From Rhodococcus sp. KBS0724 (lineage in GTDB: Bacteria; Actinomycetota; Actinomycetes; Mycobacteriales; Mycobacteriaceae), in the NCBI RefSeq assembly GCF_005938745.2, contig NZ_VCBX02000001.1:2390001-2454000 (forward strand): a stretch of DNA of 64,000 bases, read 5' to 3'. Both the position numbers and the translations under genes were made by a program. Below the pieces are notes generated by a model, which was not told where the DNA came from, made no database searches, and worked only from the letters and a program-made list of their open reading frames with translations. Of the stretch, positions 27,278 through 38,306 are shown in pieces. Position 1 is the first letter of the stretch, and each line of letters opens with the position of its first letter.

Positions 27278-29548
27278 TCAGGATCCGCTGGACGTGCGAC
27301 TGCGCATCAACGAATGCTGATGCTCGCGCACATCCTCGCCGTGTTCGGGGGAGGCAACCCAACTTCCGTCGGGATGGAGTACCCAGCACCGGGTGCGTGG
27401 GTCGAGCGCGGAATCGAAGATGTCGCCCAACTGCTTCGCCAGCTTGGGATCCGTCACCTGAACCATCACCTCCACTCGGCGATCGAGGTTGCGGTGCATC
27501 ATGTCTGCGCTTCCGATCCAGAATTCGTCGGCGGCCCGGAAATGGAACATGCGTGAGTGCTCGAGGAATCGTCCGAGAATGGAACGGACTTCGATGTTGT
27601 CGCTCAGTCCCGGTACCCCGGGCTTGAGCGCGCAAATTCCGCGAACCACGATCTCCACGGGCACGCCGGCCTTGGATGCCCGGTACAGCGCATCGATAAC
27701 CTGTTCGTCGACAAGTGCATTGGCCTTCATGCGGATGGCAGCATCACGCCCGGCCAACTTGTGTTCGATCTCGGCTTCGATGCGTTCCACGATTCCGCGG
27801 CGCACACCGTACGGAGCGACCAGCAGGTTGCGGTAGTTGGTCTTGCGCGAGTAACCGGTCAACGAGTTGAAGAGGTCCGTGAGGTCGGCGCCGACCTCCG
27901 GTGCGGCTGTGAACAATCCGACGTCCTCGTACAACCGTGCGGTCTTGGGGTTGTAGTTGCCCGTTCCGATGTGGCAGTACCGCCGGATGGTCGAGCCTTC
28001 ACGCCGAACCACGAGGCACGTTTTGCAATGAGTCTTGAGTCCGACCAGGCCGTACACGACGTGCACTCCGGCCTGTTCGAGTTTGCGAGCCCACTTGATG
28101 TTTGCCTGCTCGTCGAAGCGAGCCTTGATCTCCACAAGGGCGACAACTTGTTTGCCGGCTTCTGCGGCGTCGATAAGCGCGTTGACGATCGGCGAATCAC
28201 CGGACGTTCGGTAGAGGGTTTGCTTGATCGCAAGAACCTGCGGGTCGGCAGCCGCCTGCTCGATGAACCGCTGAACGCTCGTGGAGAACGAGTCGTACGG
28301 ATGATGGACGAGTACGTCACCGTCACGCAGAGTGGAGAACACGCTCTTGGGTGTTTCGCGTTCACCGAATGCCGGGTGCGTGGCCGGAACGAAGGGTGCG
28401 TCCTTGAGCGCCGGACGGTCGACGGCGTAAACCTGCCAGAGGCAGGACAAGTCGAGCAGACCGGAAACCTCGATGACGTCGGCGGGGTCGACGTCGAGTT
28501 CACGAAGCAGCAAGTCGAGCATGTGTTCGGTCATGTCGTCGGCAACTTCGAGTCGGACCGGTGATCCGAAACGGCGGCGCGCCAGTTCGCGCTCCAGCGC
28601 CTGCAGGAGATCCTCGTCGCGATCTTCCTCGACCTCGAAATCGGCGTTGCGTGTGATGCGGAAGGCGTGGTGCTCCACGATTTCCATTCCGGGGAACAAC
28701 ACGTCGAGGTGCGCCGAGATCAGTTCTTCCAACGGGATGAACGAGTCGATCGACGACGTGGTGCTCTTGACCCGAACAAAGCGGCCGACGTTGTCGGGAA
28801 CCTTCACGCGGGCGAAGTGCTCGCCACCCGTCAGGGAATCCTTCACCGTCACTGCGAGGTTGAGACTTAGCCCGCTGATGTACGGGAACGGGTGTGCGTG
28901 GTCGACGGCGAGTGGAGTGAGAACGGGGAACACCTGTTCGGTGAAATGCACCGAGAGACGCTCGTGATCGTCGTCGCTGAGGTCAGACCACCGAACGATC
29001 GAGATTCCTTCTGCCGCTAGGGCCGGGCGAACGGAATCGAGAAAGACGTGTGCGTGCTTGTCTGCGAGTTCCTGTGTCCGCTGTGCGATGAGAGCCAACT
29101 GTTCGCGCGGGGAGAGTCCGTCGGCAGAACGGACGGACAGGCCGGTTTCGTCGCGACGCTTGAGTCCGGCAACACGAACCATGAAGAACTCGTCGAGGTT
29201 GGACGCGAAGATAGCGAGGAACTTTGCGCGTTCGAGGAGGGGGAGTGACTCGTCGGCTGCCAACGCGAGAACGCGGGCATTGAAATCGAGCCAGCTGAGT
29301 TCGCGGTTGAGATAACGGTCTTCGGGTAAGCCACCGAGGAGGACCGCGGGAATGGCCTTCGTGGCTGCCGGCGGCGCACTCGGTATGTGGGTGGGTGATC
29401 CACTGACCGGTGGTCGCCCCGACGGCTGCGGTGTCGAAGGCTGCTGCCCGTCACCGGTTTTTACCGTGTTGTTCTCGCCAACTTCTGGCGAGGTCGTTTC
29501 TGTCTTGTTTGCGGACTTGCGGTGCTCGAGTGCTTCGCCGTTGCTCAC
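27278..29548 (-). CDS. ppk: polyphosphate kinase 1
   Basis: Reversible synthesis of polyphosphate from ATP, 756 aa. A disordered 65-residue N-terminus is followed by [19 protein letters not shown] (PPK N domain), the middle domain, and catalytic domains with [25 protein letters not shown], whose His is the autophosphorylated residue, and the second HKD-like region [12 protein letters not shown] 29548 was chosen (GGGGGA about ten bases upstream); the longer open frame codes Arg-rich residues typical of a shadow. Neighbour order ppk-mutT1-hupB matches M. tuberculosis. Confidence 0.92.
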   Translation of the reverse strand: MSNGEALEHRKSANKTETTSPEVGENNTVKTGDGQQPSTPQPSGRPPVSGSPTHIPSAPPAATKAIPAVLLGGLPEDRYLNRELSWLDFNARVLALAADESLPLLERAKFLAIFASNLDEFFMVRVAGLKRRDETGLSVRSADGLSPREQLALIAQRTQELADKHAHVFLDSVRPALAAEGISIVRWSDLSDDDHERLSVHFTEQVFPVLTPLAVDHAHPFPYISGLSLNLAVTVKDSLTGGEHFARVKVPDNVGRFVRVKSTTSSIDSFIPLEELISAHLDVLFPGMEIVEHHAFRITRNADFEVEEDRDEDLLQALERELARRRFGSPVRLEVADDMTEHMLDLLLRELDVDPADVIEVSGLLDLSCLWQVYAVDRPALKDAPFVPATHPAFGERETPKSVFSTLRDGDVLVHHPYDSFSTSVQRFIEQAAADPQVLAIKQTLYRTSGDSPIVNALIDAAEAGKQVVALVEIKARFDEQANIKWARKLEQAGVHVVYGLVGLKTHCKTCLVVRREGSTIRRYCHIGTGNYNPKTARLYEDVGLFTAAPEVGADLTDLFNSLTGYSRKTNYRNLLVAPYGVRRGIVERIEAEIEHKLAGRDAAIRMKANALVDEQVIDALYRASKAGVPVEIVVRGICALKPGVPGLSDNIEVRSILGRFLEHSRMFHFRAADEFWIGSADMMHRNLDRRVEVMVQVTDPKLAKQLGDIFDSALDPRTRCWVLHPDGSWVASPEHGEDVREHQHSLMRSRTSSGS

Positions 29549-29601
29549 GTGTCGATCATCCCCCACAATTGCGCGCTTCGACAATCGATGATCGAAAAAG
29601 G

Positions 29602-30324
29602 TTAATGCGTGTTGGTTGTGGCGCGATGGAACCGCGTCAACGATGCCAGAGTTGCCGGGCCGACGCCGAGCGCGCGGGCGGTGTCGAGATCTGTTGCGGT
29701 GTCGACGTCGGTCCGCAGACCCGGCCATTCTCCGATGAGTCGCCTGGCACCGGAATCCGTGTGACCACGGGCGGATTCGGGGCCGAATCGTGGATCGAGC
29801 GGTAGGTCGGGATCGCACGAGAACAGTGCGGCGGTGCCGGTTCCGTGGTGATCGACGACGATGGAACGGCCGCCGGTGCGGGCGGCGCTGAGGGCTTCGA
29901 GCAGTTCGGCCGGTTGCAACGACGGAAGATCCGCTTGGATGACAACAAGATCCACCGTGCCGTGTTCGGTGCGGATGTGGGTGGCCGCGGCGTCGAGGGC
30001 GGAGTTCAGTGAATTCTCGGTGGACCGATTCGAATCCGTGGACCTACTCGAATCGGGATCGGCGTACACGTTCACTCCCGCGGCGTATGCGAGTGCGGCG
30101 ACGGTCGGATCCGGAGTCACCACGGTGACGCCGTCGATGGCAGACACACCCGTAACCGTGGCGAGAGTGTCGTGAAGCATCGCGAGAACAAGATCGGCAC
30201 GGGCGTCGACATCGAGTTCGGCGGCCAGCCTGGACTTCGCGGATCGGAGGTCTTTCACCGCGACGATGGCATGCATCGGGCGCGGATGTTCCGATCTGGT
30301 TGCGCTCGGCCTCGCACTGGTCAT
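29602..30324 (-). CDS. cofC: 2-phospholactate/PEP guanylyltransferase
   Basis: CofC/FbiD-family nucleotidyltransferase, 240 aa from ATG 30324, for coenzyme F420 side-chain synthesis. In actinobacteria it activates phosphoenolpyruvate with GTP (Rv2983, FbiD). Visible are [40 protein letters not shown] (metal-binding Asp) and [15 protein letters not shown] 30354 (MVATDW) is an alternative. It is 53 bases upstream of ppk on the same strand and divergent from gpsA. Confidence 0.85.
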   Translation of the reverse strand: MTSARPSATRSEHPRPMHAIVAVKDLRSAKSRLAAELDVDARADLVLAMLHDTLATVTGVSAIDGVTVVTPDPTVAALAYAAGVNVYADPDSSRSTDSNRSTENSLNSALDAAATHIRTEHGTVDLVVIQADLPSLQPAELLEALSAARTGGRSIVVDHHGTGTAALFSCDPDLPLDPRFGPESARGHTDSGARRLIGEWPGLRTDVDTATDLDTARALGVGPATLASLTRFHRATTNTH

Positions 30325-30494
30325 CCTTCGATCTTGCCAGTCGGTTGCCACCATGTCTGTCTCTGCCTGCCTCACCGGGGCGTCTGCCGACCCGACTTCG
30401 GTCCGGGCGATAGTCTGTGCAGGCGATTTCATTGCCGGGTCGCAACACAACCGGCGTCCTGGCGAACGTCACGAGGGGTAGACGAGGTGACTGT

Positions 30495-31493
30495 GTGAGT
30501 AAGGCAGCAGTATTGGGTGCAGGCTCATGGGGAACGGCGTTGGCGAAGGTCATGGCCGAGGCCGGCACCGAGGTGACGATGTGGGCACGCCGCAAGGAAG
30601 TCGCCGATCGGATCAACGCGACGCACGAGAACAGTGACTACCTGCCAGGCATCGCGTTGCCCGAGTCGATTCGTGCGACGGATCGCCACGAGGAGGCGAT
30701 GGACGGAGCCGACTTCATTGTTCTGGCTGTCCCGTCGCAGTCACTACGAGGGAACCTCGAGCAGTGGAAGGATTCGATCGGTCCGAACGCGACTCTCCTG
30801 AGTCTGGCCAAGGGCATCGAAACCGGCACCTTGATGCGGATGAGTCAGGTGATCGTGTCGGTCACCGGCGTCGAACCCAGTCGTGTCGCCGTGCTGTCCG
30901 GTCCCAATCTCGCGCGCGAGATCGCCAGCCGTCAACCGGCCGCGACGGTCATCGCCTGCACTGATTCCTCCCGGGCATTGGCTCTTCAAGATGCTTGTGC
31001 CACAGGTTATTTCAGGCCGTATACCAACTCCGACATCATCGGCTGCGAAATCGGCGGCGCCTGCAAGAACGTGATCGCCTTGGCGTGCGGAATGGCGGCA
31101 GGCAGTGGATTCGGCGACAACACGGTCGCGAGCATCATCACGCGCGGACTGGCAGAGACGATCCGGCTCGGCGTTGCGCTCGGCGGACAGGCATCCACGT
31201 TCTCGGGGCTGGCCGGCGTCGGCGATCTTGTTGCCACCTGCACGTCGGAGCTGTCACGAAACCGGACGTTCGGTGAGCACTTGGGCCGAGGCGGTTCCAT
31301 GGAATCGGCGCAGCAGGCCACCAACGGTCAGGTAGCCGAGGGTGTGAAATCGTGCACGTCCGTGCGCGCACTCGCCGCCGGATACGACGTCGAAATGCCG
31401 TTGACGGACGCCGTTCACCGCGTGTGCCACGAAGGAATCGCGGTCAGTGAGGCGATAGGCCAACTGCTCGGCCGGCGGACCAAACCCGAATGA
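30495..31493 (+). CDS. gpsA: glycerol-3-phosphate dehydrogenase [NAD(P)+]
   Basis: 332 aa; reduces dihydroxyacetone phosphate to sn-glycerol 3-phosphate for phospholipids. Rossmann motif [38 protein letters not shown], the catalytic Lys region [15 protein letters not shown] and [19 protein letters not shown] 30495 has GAGG seven bases upstream. It overlaps the next gene by four bases (ATGA). Confidence 0.94.
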   Translation: MSKAAVLGAGSWGTALAKVMAEAGTEVTMWARRKEVADRINATHENSDYLPGIALPESIRATDRHEEAMDGADFIVLAVPSQSLRGNLEQWKDSIGPNATLLSLAKGIETGTLMRMSQVIVSVTGVEPSRVAVLSGPNLAREIASRQPAATVIACTDSSRALALQDACATGYFRPYTNSDIIGCEIGGACKNVIALACGMAAGSGFGDNTVASIITRGLAETIRLGVALGGQASTFSGLAGVGDLVATCTSELSRNRTFGEHLGRGGSMESAQQATNGQVAEGVKSCTSVRALAAGYDVEMPLTDAVHRVCHEGIAVSEAIGQLLGRRTKPE

Positions 31494-32641
31494 CACCGGT
31501 AGACGGTTACGGCGATTCCACCCGGTGTGTGAGCAGCGTCGGGAGCTCGCACGCGCCTGGTCAGCCTATGCAGTTGGGACCGGTATTTGCTGCGCCGTAC
31601 CAGCTTTCGGAGGTCGAGGGCAGCGAGAGCGACACCTATGCCCGTGCCTCGAATCCGGGTTGGCGCGGCCTCGAGGCGGCGCTCGGCACACTGGAAGGGG
31701 CGGATCACACCGTTGTCACCGGGTCCGGGATGTCCGCCGTCACGGTGACATTGCGCAGCCTGCTCCAGGCGGGCGATACCGTCGTCGTTCCGTCGGACGG
31801 TTACTACCAGGTGCGGCGCTACGCCCAAGAAGCTCTGGCCCTGCTGGGAATCGGCGTTCGTGAGGTGTCCACGACGGGAATGGGTGATCCGAGTTTTGCG
31901 GACCTGCTGTCCGGGTTGCCGGGACGCGTTGTCGTGGTCGCCGAGACACCGTCCAATCCGTTGCTCGACGTCGTCGATCTGCGCGCGTTGTCACGGATGT
32001 GCCACCGCGTCGGAGCAATCCTGGTGGTGGACAACACGACCCCAACTCCGCTCGGTCAACGTCCCCTGGAACTGGGAGCGGACGTCGTGGTTGCCAGTGG
32101 AACGAAAGCTCTGAGCGGGCACAGTGATCTGTTGATGGGCTACATCGCCACGTCCGACGCAGATATCGCTGCGAAGGTCGAGCGCGAGCGCCTGCTGTCC
32201 GGGACGGTTCTCGGTCCGTTCGAGACGTGGCTTGCGCATCGCAGTCTCGGAACGGCGGGGCTGCGATTCGGCCGCCACTGTGACAATGCGCAGGCGCTCG
32301 CCGACATGTTGTCCGGGCATCCGGCTGTCGCGTCCGTCCGTTATCCGGGGCTGCGAACAGACCCGTCGCACGCCATTGCGTCGGAGCAGATGCACAGGTT
32401 CGGCGGCTTGGTGAGCATCGAACTGGAATCCGCAGCGGCTTTCCATTCCTTTGTCGCAGTAAGTGAACTTGTCACGTCCGCGACCAGTTTCGGCGGCATC
32501 CACACCACCGCTGATCGGCGGGCTCGGTGGGGAGATCAGGTCAGCGAAGGGTTTGTCCGGATCTCGTGCGGCATCGAGGACACCGTGGATTTGTTGGCGG
32601 ATGTTGAGCGCGCACTGGGCGGACTGACGTCCAGTCGGTAA
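31490..32641 (+). CDS. PLP-dependent trans-sulfuration enzyme (cystathionine gamma-lyase/synthase family)
   Basis: 383-aa Cys/Met-metabolism PLP enzyme. [21 protein letters not shown] (substrate and PLP entry), [20 protein letters not shown], the PLP Asp in [10 protein letters not shown], and [15 protein letters not shown] with the Schiff-base lysine. Family assignment is firm, but gamma-lyase, gamma-synthase or another thiol lyase cannot be told apart here. Its ATG overlaps the gpsA stop, so it is co-translated with gpsA, though no metabolic link is obvious. I do not recall a gene here between gpsA and ddl in M. tuberculosis. Confidence 0.85.
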   Translation: MTPVDGYGDSTRCVSSVGSSHAPGQPMQLGPVFAAPYQLSEVEGSESDTYARASNPGWRGLEAALGTLEGADHTVVTGSGMSAVTVTLRSLLQAGDTVVVPSDGYYQVRRYAQEALALLGIGVREVSTTGMGDPSFADLLSGLPGRVVVVAETPSNPLLDVVDLRALSRMCHRVGAILVVDNTTPTPLGQRPLELGADVVVASGTKALSGHSDLLMGYIATSDADIAAKVERERLLSGTVLGPFETWLAHRSLGTAGLRFGRHCDNAQALADMLSGHPAVASVRYPGLRTDPSHAIASEQMHRFGGLVSIELESAAAFHSFVAVSELVTSATSFGGIHTTADRRARWGDQVSEGFVRISCGIEDTVDLLADVERALGGLTSSR

Positions 32642-32695
32642 TTTATCCACTGCCCGATCGCGTGCCGAAGTCGATTCGACGGTACGGTTTGACGC

Positions 32696-33802
32696 GTGAA
32701 TAACAGCCGTACCCGTGTAGCCGTGATCTTCGGTGGCCGGAGCAATGAACATTCTGTGTCGTGCGTATCCGCCGGGAGCGTCCTCGCGCATCTCGATCCG
32801 GAACGCTACGACGTCGTGCCGATCGGCATCACCGCCGACGGGGCGTGGGTTCTCGGTTCCACCGATCCCGAATCGCTGGCCATCAGCGGTCGTGAGTTGC
32901 CCACCGTCGACAAGGACGGGACGGCGCTGACGCTGACTGCCGATCCGACGCGTTCCGGTGCGCTGCTCGCGCTCGACGGAACGGACGTGGGTTCTGTCCT
33001 GGCAACCGTCGACGTCGTATTTCCCGTGCTGCACGGTGCGTACGGCGAGGACGGCACCATCCAGGGTCTGCTGGAAATGGCCGGCATTCCGTATGTCGGT
33101 CCCGGCGTGCTGGCGAGTGCCGCCGGTATGGACAAGGAATTCACCAAGAAACTGCTTGCCGCCGAGGGGTTGCCGGTCGGTGTGCAGGTTGTCCTGCGTC
33201 CGGGAACGGCGACTCTGAGCGACGAGCAGAAAGAGCAATTGGGGCTTCCGGTCTTCGTGAAGCCGGCGCGCGGCGGATCGTCGATCGGCATCACGCGGGT
33301 CACCGCGTGGGACGGCCTCGAAGGCGCGATCGCCCACGCTCGCCTGCACGATCCGAAGGTCATCATCGAGGGCGCGATCATCGGGCGGGAAGTCGAGTGC
33401 GGTGTGCTCGAATTCCCGAGCGGCGACGTCAAGGCGAGTGTGGTCGCAGAGATCCGGATGCCCGCCGACGACGGTGATTCGGACGCGTTCTACGACTTCG
33501 ACACCAAGTATCTCGACGACGTCTGCGAATTCGACGTCCCCGCACACTTGGACGAGGCTGTCAGTGATCAGATTCGTGAGTTGGCGGTACGCGCTTTCAC
33601 CGCACTCGATTGCCAGGGGCTCTCACGAGTGGACTTCTTCGTCACCGAAGACGGACCCGTGATCAACGAGATCAACACCATGCCGGGATTCACGTCCATC
33701 TCGATGTATCCGAAGATGTGGAAGGCAACCGGAATCGATTACGGCACTTTGCTTTCGACGTTGGTCGACACGGCACTCGCCCGCGGGACCGGATTGCGCT
33801 GA
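32696..33802 (+). CDS. ddl: D-alanine--D-alanine ligase
   Basis: ATP-grasp ligase making the D-Ala-D-Ala dipeptide of peptidoglycan, 368 aa. N-terminal [60 protein letters not shown], and C-terminal [24 protein letters not shown] are the family signatures. Starts at GTG 32696, 54 bases after the PLP enzyme. Confidence 0.95.
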   Translation: MNNSRTRVAVIFGGRSNEHSVSCVSAGSVLAHLDPERYDVVPIGITADGAWVLGSTDPESLAISGRELPTVDKDGTALTLTADPTRSGALLALDGTDVGSVLATVDVVFPVLHGAYGEDGTIQGLLEMAGIPYVGPGVLASAAGMDKEFTKKLLAAEGLPVGVQVVLRPGTATLSDEQKEQLGLPVFVKPARGGSSIGITRVTAWDGLEGAIAHARLHDPKVIIEGAIIGREVECGVLEFPSGDVKASVVAEIRMPADDGDSDAFYDFDTKYLDDVCEFDVPAHLDEAVSDQIRELAVRAFTALDCQGLSRVDFFVTEDGPVINEINTMPGFTSISMYPKMWKATGIDYGTLLSTLVDTALARGTGLR

Positions 33803-33808
33803 CGGTAG

Positions 33809-33832
33809 GGGGGCCGGGTTTGCCCGGCCCCC
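33809..33832. terminator. bidirectional terminator
   Basis: A perfect 10-bp G/C stem GGGGGCCGGG/CCCGGCCCCC with loop TTTG between convergent ddl and the DUF3515 gene. Confidence 0.75.
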
Positions 33833-33842
33833 GCCGTGTCGA

Positions 33843-34439
33843 TCAGGGAACCGCGATCGGCGCCGGGTCGAGTGGCTGCTGCGGGATCGTCGCAGAGATG
33901 GTGTCCGAGATTTCCTGAATCGGAGTGGGGCCGGTGCCGTCGGGAACGGTGATACCGATGTACTCGCCGCGATCGACGGCAAACCAGGTGCTGGCGGCCA
34001 AGCCGATGTCGGTGCCCGAGATCTGGAACCACTGGACGCCGTTGACTACCTGAAGTGCCGCGGCCTGATCGAACTCCACGGGCCGGTCGAGTCCGCAGCG
34101 CAGGACGATCGGTTCACTCTCGCTGCGTTGCCAGGCTGCGGCGCCGGCCGGTGCGGGTTCCGCCAGCTCGGCCTTGGTGAAGTCGTCGATGTCCTCGGGA
34201 AGTGCCTCCAGAAGTGCGACGCAGGCCTCCGAATTCGCGTTGGGCGCCGGAACCGGGCCGAGTGCGACCGGTTCGAGCGTGGGGTTCTTTCCGGCGATCA
34301 CGGCGGCGATCACCAGCCCGACGATCAGGGCCACCGGCAGCGCGATGGCGGTGGCAATCAATGCCGGACTACGACGCTCGACCTCGTCGAGGTCGGTGCC
34401 GTCCGGCTCGTTCGTCTCGGGGGACGTGTTTTCAGACAT
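33843..34439 (-). CDS. DUF3515 domain-containing membrane protein
   Basis: 198-aa predicted membrane-anchored exported protein, position-matched to Rv2980. A charged N-terminus of about 25 residues (MSENTSPETNEPDG) precedes one hydrophobic helix (LIATAIALPVALIVGLVIAAV), then an external domain with two cysteines (NSEACVALLEALP, VLRCGLDRP) that could form a disulfide. Function unknown. Divergent from thiL. Confidence 0.82.
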   Translation of the reverse strand: MSENTSPETNEPDGTDLDEVERRSPALIATAIALPVALIVGLVIAAVIAGKNPTLEPVALGPVPAPNANSEACVALLEALPEDIDDFTKAELAEPAPAGAAAWQRSESEPIVLRCGLDRPVEFDQAAALQVVNGVQWFQISGTDIGLAASTWFAVDRGEYIGITVPDGTGPTPIQEISDTISATIPQQPLDPAPIAVP

Positions 34440-34564
34440 GCTCAGTTCTTCGTTCGGTTCTTCGTTTGGTTGCTGCGGGTGCTCGCGTGGTCATCGGTAG
34501 AATTGCCACTGCTTTGACGGTACCGCAGGCCGCTTTCGGTCCGATCTGCGCTGAGAAATTGGGA

Positions 34565-35575
34565 GTGCTCATCTCGTCATCAGGATCGACCTCGCATGAA
34601 CAGGCATCTTCATCGCCCCGCACGGTTGCGCAGGTGGGGGAGTTCGACGTGATCGCCCGCTCTCTTGTCGGTCGGATTCAACCGCTGACGACGGAGTTGG
34701 GTCCCGGTGACGATGCGGCGATTGTCACTGCGGCCGACGGCCGGGTCGTCATTTCCTCGGACATGCTGGTCGAGGGGCGGCATTTTCGGCTGGACTGGTC
34801 CGCGCCTCGCGACGTCGGGCGCAAGGCGGTGGCGCAGAACGCCGCCGACATCGTGTCGATGGGTGCGCGACCGAGCGCCTTCACGGTGTCGTTGGGTTGC
34901 CCACCGTCTACTCCCATCGACGTGATGGACGAAATATCCTCGGGAATCTGGGATGCTGCAACGGATCTCGGTGCCGGCATCGTCGGTGGGGATTTAGTGC
35001 AATCGCAGGAGATTGTCGTCTCGGTGACTGTCCTCGGCGACCTGGGTGGCCGACGGGCAGTCATGCGGTCCGGTGCCCAGGTGGGTGACCGTGTTGCCGT
35101 TGCCGGGTTGTTCGGTTGTTCGGCAGCAGGTTTGGCGTTGCTACTTGCAGGCGATCGATCGTTCCCGGACTTGCTGGCGCTCCACCGTGTTCCGGCGCCG
35201 CCGTACGAGTCTGCGTGGGCCGCGGCCGACACTGCTCACTCGATGACCGATATCTCGGACGGGGTGATCGCTGATCTTCGCCACCTCGCGGTGGCGTCGG
35301 GCGTCCAGGTCCGCATCGATTCCGGTGCTGTGCCGACATCGGCCGACGTGCCGAAAGCCGCAGCGGCTCTGACGCTCGATCCACTGGAGTGGATACTCGA
35401 AGGTGGCGAAGATCACGGTTTTGCCGCGACCTTTGCAGCGGGTGAAGATCTGCCTGTGGGGTGGACCGTCGTCGGGGACGTCGTTGCCGGCGCCGGAGTT
35501 GTGGTGGACGGCGAACTCCGTGAATCCGGCGGCGGCTGGCACAGCTTTTCGGCTACGGGCACCACCGCGGTATAG
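34565..35575 (+). CDS. thiL: thiamine-monophosphate kinase
   Basis: 336 aa; ATP-dependent phosphorylation of thiamine monophosphate to thiamine diphosphate. PurM-like fold with GEFDVIARSL, LGPGDDAAIV (metal-binding Asp), SSDMLVEGRHF, KAVAQNAADIVSMGARP, GIVGGDLVQSQ and DISDGVIADLRHL. GTG 34565 is preferred; GTG 34634, just before the conserved domain, is possible but would make it short. No TPP riboswitch was seen upstream. Nine bases before the next gene. Confidence 0.92.
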   Translation: MLISSSGSTSHEQASSSPRTVAQVGEFDVIARSLVGRIQPLTTELGPGDDAAIVTAADGRVVISSDMLVEGRHFRLDWSAPRDVGRKAVAQNAADIVSMGARPSAFTVSLGCPPSTPIDVMDEISSGIWDAATDLGAGIVGGDLVQSQEIVVSVTVLGDLGGRRAVMRSGAQVGDRVAVAGLFGCSAAGLALLLAGDRSFPDLLALHRVPAPPYESAWAAADTAHSMTDISDGVIADLRHLAVASGVQVRIDSGAVPTSADVPKAAAALTLDPLEWILEGGEDHGFAATFAAGEDLPVGWTVVGDVVAGAGVVVDGELRESGGGWHSFSATGTTAV

Positions 35576-35584
35576 GTTCTCCTC

Positions 35585-36106
35585 ATGGCTGTTTATGCAC
35601 TAGGAGACAAGGTTCCGGACATTCATCCGGACGCGTACGTACATCCCGACGCAGTGGTGATCGGTAACGTGAGCCTCGCTGCGGGAACATCGATCTGGCC
35701 GCAGGCCGTACTGCGCGGCGACTACGGAACCATCTCGGTGGGTGTCGGATCGAACATTCAGGACGGCACCGTGATTCATTGCACGGTTACCGAACCCACG
35801 ATCATCGGCGCGGGATGTGTTGTGGGCCATAACGCGCACATCGAGGGGTCCACGATCGAGGAAGGGTGCCTGATCGCGTCCGGGTCGATCGTGCTCAACG
35901 GTTCGGTGATCGGTGCGGGGTCGATCGTGGGTGCCGGCGCCGTGATCGCCCGCGGTTTTGTCGTACCACCGCGCAGTATGGCTTTGGGAGTGCCCGCCAA
36001 GATTCGCGAAGGCTACGAAGTTCCGCTCGGTCATCTCGAAGCGAATGTCGCGAACTACTCTGCCAACGCCGCGCACTACCGCGACGCTCTGCGCAGGCTC
36101 GACTGA
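35585..36106 (+). CDS. gamma-carbonic-anhydrase-like hexapeptide-repeat protein
   Basis: 173-aa left-handed beta-helix protein (YrdA/PaaY/gamma-CA type). Hexapeptide repeats run from about residue 18 to 125 ([24 protein letters not shown] onward). The metal-site histidines are present in VIHC and VGHNAH. It may be a carbonic anhydrase or a thioesterase-like helper; activity is not decided. Its stop overlaps the ung ATG by one base, so it is in an operon with thiL and ung. Confidence 0.87.
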   Translation: MAVYALGDKVPDIHPDAYVHPDAVVIGNVSLAAGTSIWPQAVLRGDYGTISVGVGSNIQDGTVIHCTVTEPTIIGAGCVVGHNAHIEGSTIEEGCLIASGSIVLNGSVIGAGSIVGAGAVIARGFVVPPRSMALGVPAKIREGYEVPLGHLEANVANYSANAAHYRDALRRLD

Positions 36107-36798
36107 TGGACACCCACATCGAATCCGGCTGGGCCACGGCGCTGGAACCGGTTTCCGAGCAGATCGCCCTGATGCAGAGGTTCCTCGACAACGAGACTGC
36201 AGCAGGCCGTGAATATCTGCCCGCTCGCGAGAATGTGCTGCGCGCGTTCACGAATCCGTTCGAGGACGTCAAAGTCCTTATCGTCGGACAAGATCCGTAT
36301 CCGACACCAGGTCATGCGGTGGGCCTGAGCTTTTCGGTTGCCCCGGATGTTCGACCCGTTCCGCGCAGTCTGGTCAACATCTACAAGGAATACCACCAGG
36401 ATCTGGGACTGCCGATTCCCGACGACGGGGATCTGACACCGTGGTCGAATCAGGGTGTGTTGCTGCTCAATCGTGTGCTGACCGTAGCGCCGGGGGCGGC
36501 GGCGTCACATCGGAAAAAGGGATGGGAACCGGTAACCGAACAGGCAATTCGCGCTCTGGTGGCCAGGCCCGCTCCGATGGTTGCCATCCTGTGGGGCCGC
36601 GACGCCGCAACGCTGGCGCCGCTACTGGGAGATACCCCCATTATCGAATCTGCGCACCCGTCACCACTTTCGGCGTCGCGTGGGTTTTTCGGTTCGCGCC
36701 CGTTCAGTCGGGCAAACCAACTGCTGACGGAGATGGGGGCCACCCCGGTCGACTGGAATCTGGGATCAACCGCGAGCGTGACCGAACCACTCTGGTGA
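36106..36798 (+). CDS. ung: uracil-DNA glycosylase
   Basis: 230 aa, family 1; removes uracil from [22 protein letters not shown] holds the catalytic water-activating Asp; [15 protein letters not shown], and [21 protein letters not shown] with the catalytic His region follow. ATG 36106 overlaps the preceding stop by one base. Confidence 0.95.
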   Translation: MDTHIESGWATALEPVSEQIALMQRFLDNETAAGREYLPARENVLRAFTNPFEDVKVLIVGQDPYPTPGHAVGLSFSVAPDVRPVPRSLVNIYKEYHQDLGLPIPDDGDLTPWSNQGVLLLNRVLTVAPGAAASHRKKGWEPVTEQAIRALVARPAPMVAILWGRDAATLAPLLGDTPIIESAHPSPLSASRGFFGSRPFSRANQLLTEMGATPVDWNLGSTASVTEPLW

Positions 36799-36823
36799 GA
36801 GCGGTCCGGTCACGCGAGCGTGA

Positions 36824-37618
36824 TCAAGCCTGCTTGGCAGCTACAAAATCGGGGCGACGCTTCTCGACAAACGCATCGACGCCCTCGCGGCCGGTCGGAC
36901 TGTTGGCGGCAATCGCGATGGACGCTCCTTCGGCGTCGAGTTGCTCGGCGAGCGTGTTGGTTCGTGACGAGCGCAACAGTTCCTTGATGCCGGCGTACGA
37001 CGACGTCGGGCCGTGGGCGAGGCTGCGTGCGAGCCGAGCGGCTTCTTCCTGAACCTCGTCGTCACCGACGAGACGTGTCAGGATGCCGAGGCGAACGGCT
37101 TCGTCGCCGCCGAGTACCGAATCGTTGAGCAGGATTTCACGAGCGCGAGCTGCGCCGACAATACGGGGGAGCGTCCAGGACATTCCTCCGTCGGGAGTGA
37201 ATCCGATGGAGGGGTACGCCGGGCGAAGTTTGGTGCTGGTGCCACCGATCGCAATATCCGCGAGGCACACCAGGCTCATGCCTGCGCCCGCAGCCCATCC
37301 GTGCACTCCGGCAACAACAGGGGCAGAGGCCGCGTCGAGGGCGCGCACGAAGACATGGAATACCCGGGCAACTTCCCCGACGTACTCGCCGCGATCCGGA
37401 GCCGACGCAAAAGCGCGGACATTTCCGCCCGCGCAGAAGTTTCCGCCCTCGCCGACGAGGAGGATGCTGCCGACGTCGTTGCCGAACTGCTCCAGTGCCA
37501 GCGCGCCCTGGACCATCCCTTCGTCGTCGAGGGAGGTGCCGTTGGCGGCGGTGGAAATGGTGATGCGGAGTACGCCCTCGTCGAGCGTTACTTTGCTGAG
37601 GTCATCGATGGAAGTCAC
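36824..37618 (-). CDS. enoyl-CoA hydratase/isomerase family protein
   Basis: 264-aa crotonase-fold protein. GEGGNFCAGGNVRAFA forms the first oxyanion strand, GVHGWAAGAGMSLVCLADIAIG the second, and FTPDGGMSWTLPRIVG carries a residue pattern of the family, with Asp in place of one usual catalytic Glu. This suggests an isomerase or other crotonase activity rather than a classical hydratase. The GTG 37618 start (MTSIDDL) is likely; GTG 37627 is an alternative. Confidence 0.85.
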   Translation of the reverse strand: MTSIDDLSKVTLDEGVLRITISTAANGTSLDDEGMVQGALALEQFGNDVGSILLVGEGGNFCAGGNVRAFASAPDRGEYVGEVARVFHVFVRALDAASAPVVAGVHGWAAGAGMSLVCLADIAIGGTSTKLRPAYPSIGFTPDGGMSWTLPRIVGAARAREILLNDSVLGGDEAVRLGILTRLVGDDEVQEEAARLARSLAHGPTSSYAGIKELLRSSRTNTLAEQLDAEGASIAIAANSPTGREGVDAFVEKRRPDFVAAKQA

Positions 37619-37757
37619 CTCACGCACATTACGGGTGCGGTGTCCGGGTCGTCGCAGGAGGGACCCAGAGAAAGACACGACAAAGACACGACAAAACAAC
37701 TCTGCCCCCGACACCGAAGTGACGGGGGCAGAGCTTGCAATCGTTGTGCTCGGGCAA

Positions 37758-37949
37758 TCAGCCCCGAGCGACCTTGCCTGCCTTCAGGCAGGAGGTGCAC
37801 ACGTTGACCTTACGGGTGTTACCCGGGGCAACCTCGGTACGAACAGACTGAATGTTCGGGTTCCAGCGACGATTGGTACGCCGGTGCGAGTGCGAGACCG
37901 ACTTACCGAAGCCGGGCCCCTTGGCGCATACGTCGCAGACGGCAGCCAT
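37758..37949 (-). CDS. rpmB: 50S ribosomal protein L28
   Basis: 63 aa. Begins [14 protein letters not shown] after the initiator Met and contains [18 protein letters not shown] and [13 protein letters not shown]; the two CxxC pairs mark the zinc-binding (C+) form. ATG 37949 has AAGGAG upstream on the minus strand. It does not show the paired rpmG of zinc-free ribosomal protein clusters. Confidence 0.95.
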   Translation of the reverse strand: MAAVCDVCAKGPGFGKSVSHSHRRTNRRWNPNIQSVRTEVAPGNTRKVNVCTSCLKAGKVARG

Positions 37950-38306
37950 AGTCGCGAACTCCTTGTTAGAAATGAATATTGAAGTGGTCACCCTACACAG
38001 TAGGACGGGCAGAATGACAATTCGAATATACGCTGTGGATCTTGCGATACCGAATCGGTCCCTGACCGCTTACGGTGCAGTCGAGCGTGACAACACAGAA
38101 CACTGTTGTAGACGATGCACCGGAGTGCACTGTTTGCAGCAATATTTGGTGTAGCCCGTTCGAGGCAACCGTGTAACAGTAACTGCTGACCGGTGGATTG
38201 ACCAAACCGGCCTGCAAAACGGTGATTTCGGTGTGTGCCCGACTACCCTCGACAGCATTCGTTTCCGTCCCGCGCGAAGGGACGTTTCCGCAGAGGGGAA
38301 TTGCCA
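37950..38306. other. divergent intergenic region rpmB / FakA-like gene
   Basis: About 355 bp without a credible gene. It must carry both promoters. The stretch 38100-38155 shows an imperfect inverted repeat around TGCACCGGAGTGCA and short repeated CACTGTT motifs; its role is unknown. Confidence 0.5.

Noticed and set aside
29549..29818. Ninety-residue N-terminal extension of ppk
   Set aside because: Arg-rich, overlaps cofC on the same strand in another frame, and a GTG with a ribosome site exists at 29548.
34202..34564. N-terminal extension of thiL into the DUF3515 gene
   Set aside because: Arg/Pro-rich shadow of the opposite gene; ThiL conservation begins only after about 34630.
34440..34564. 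TPP riboswitch ahead of thiL
   Set aside because: None of the conserved THI-box words is present; thiL is usually not under TPP control.
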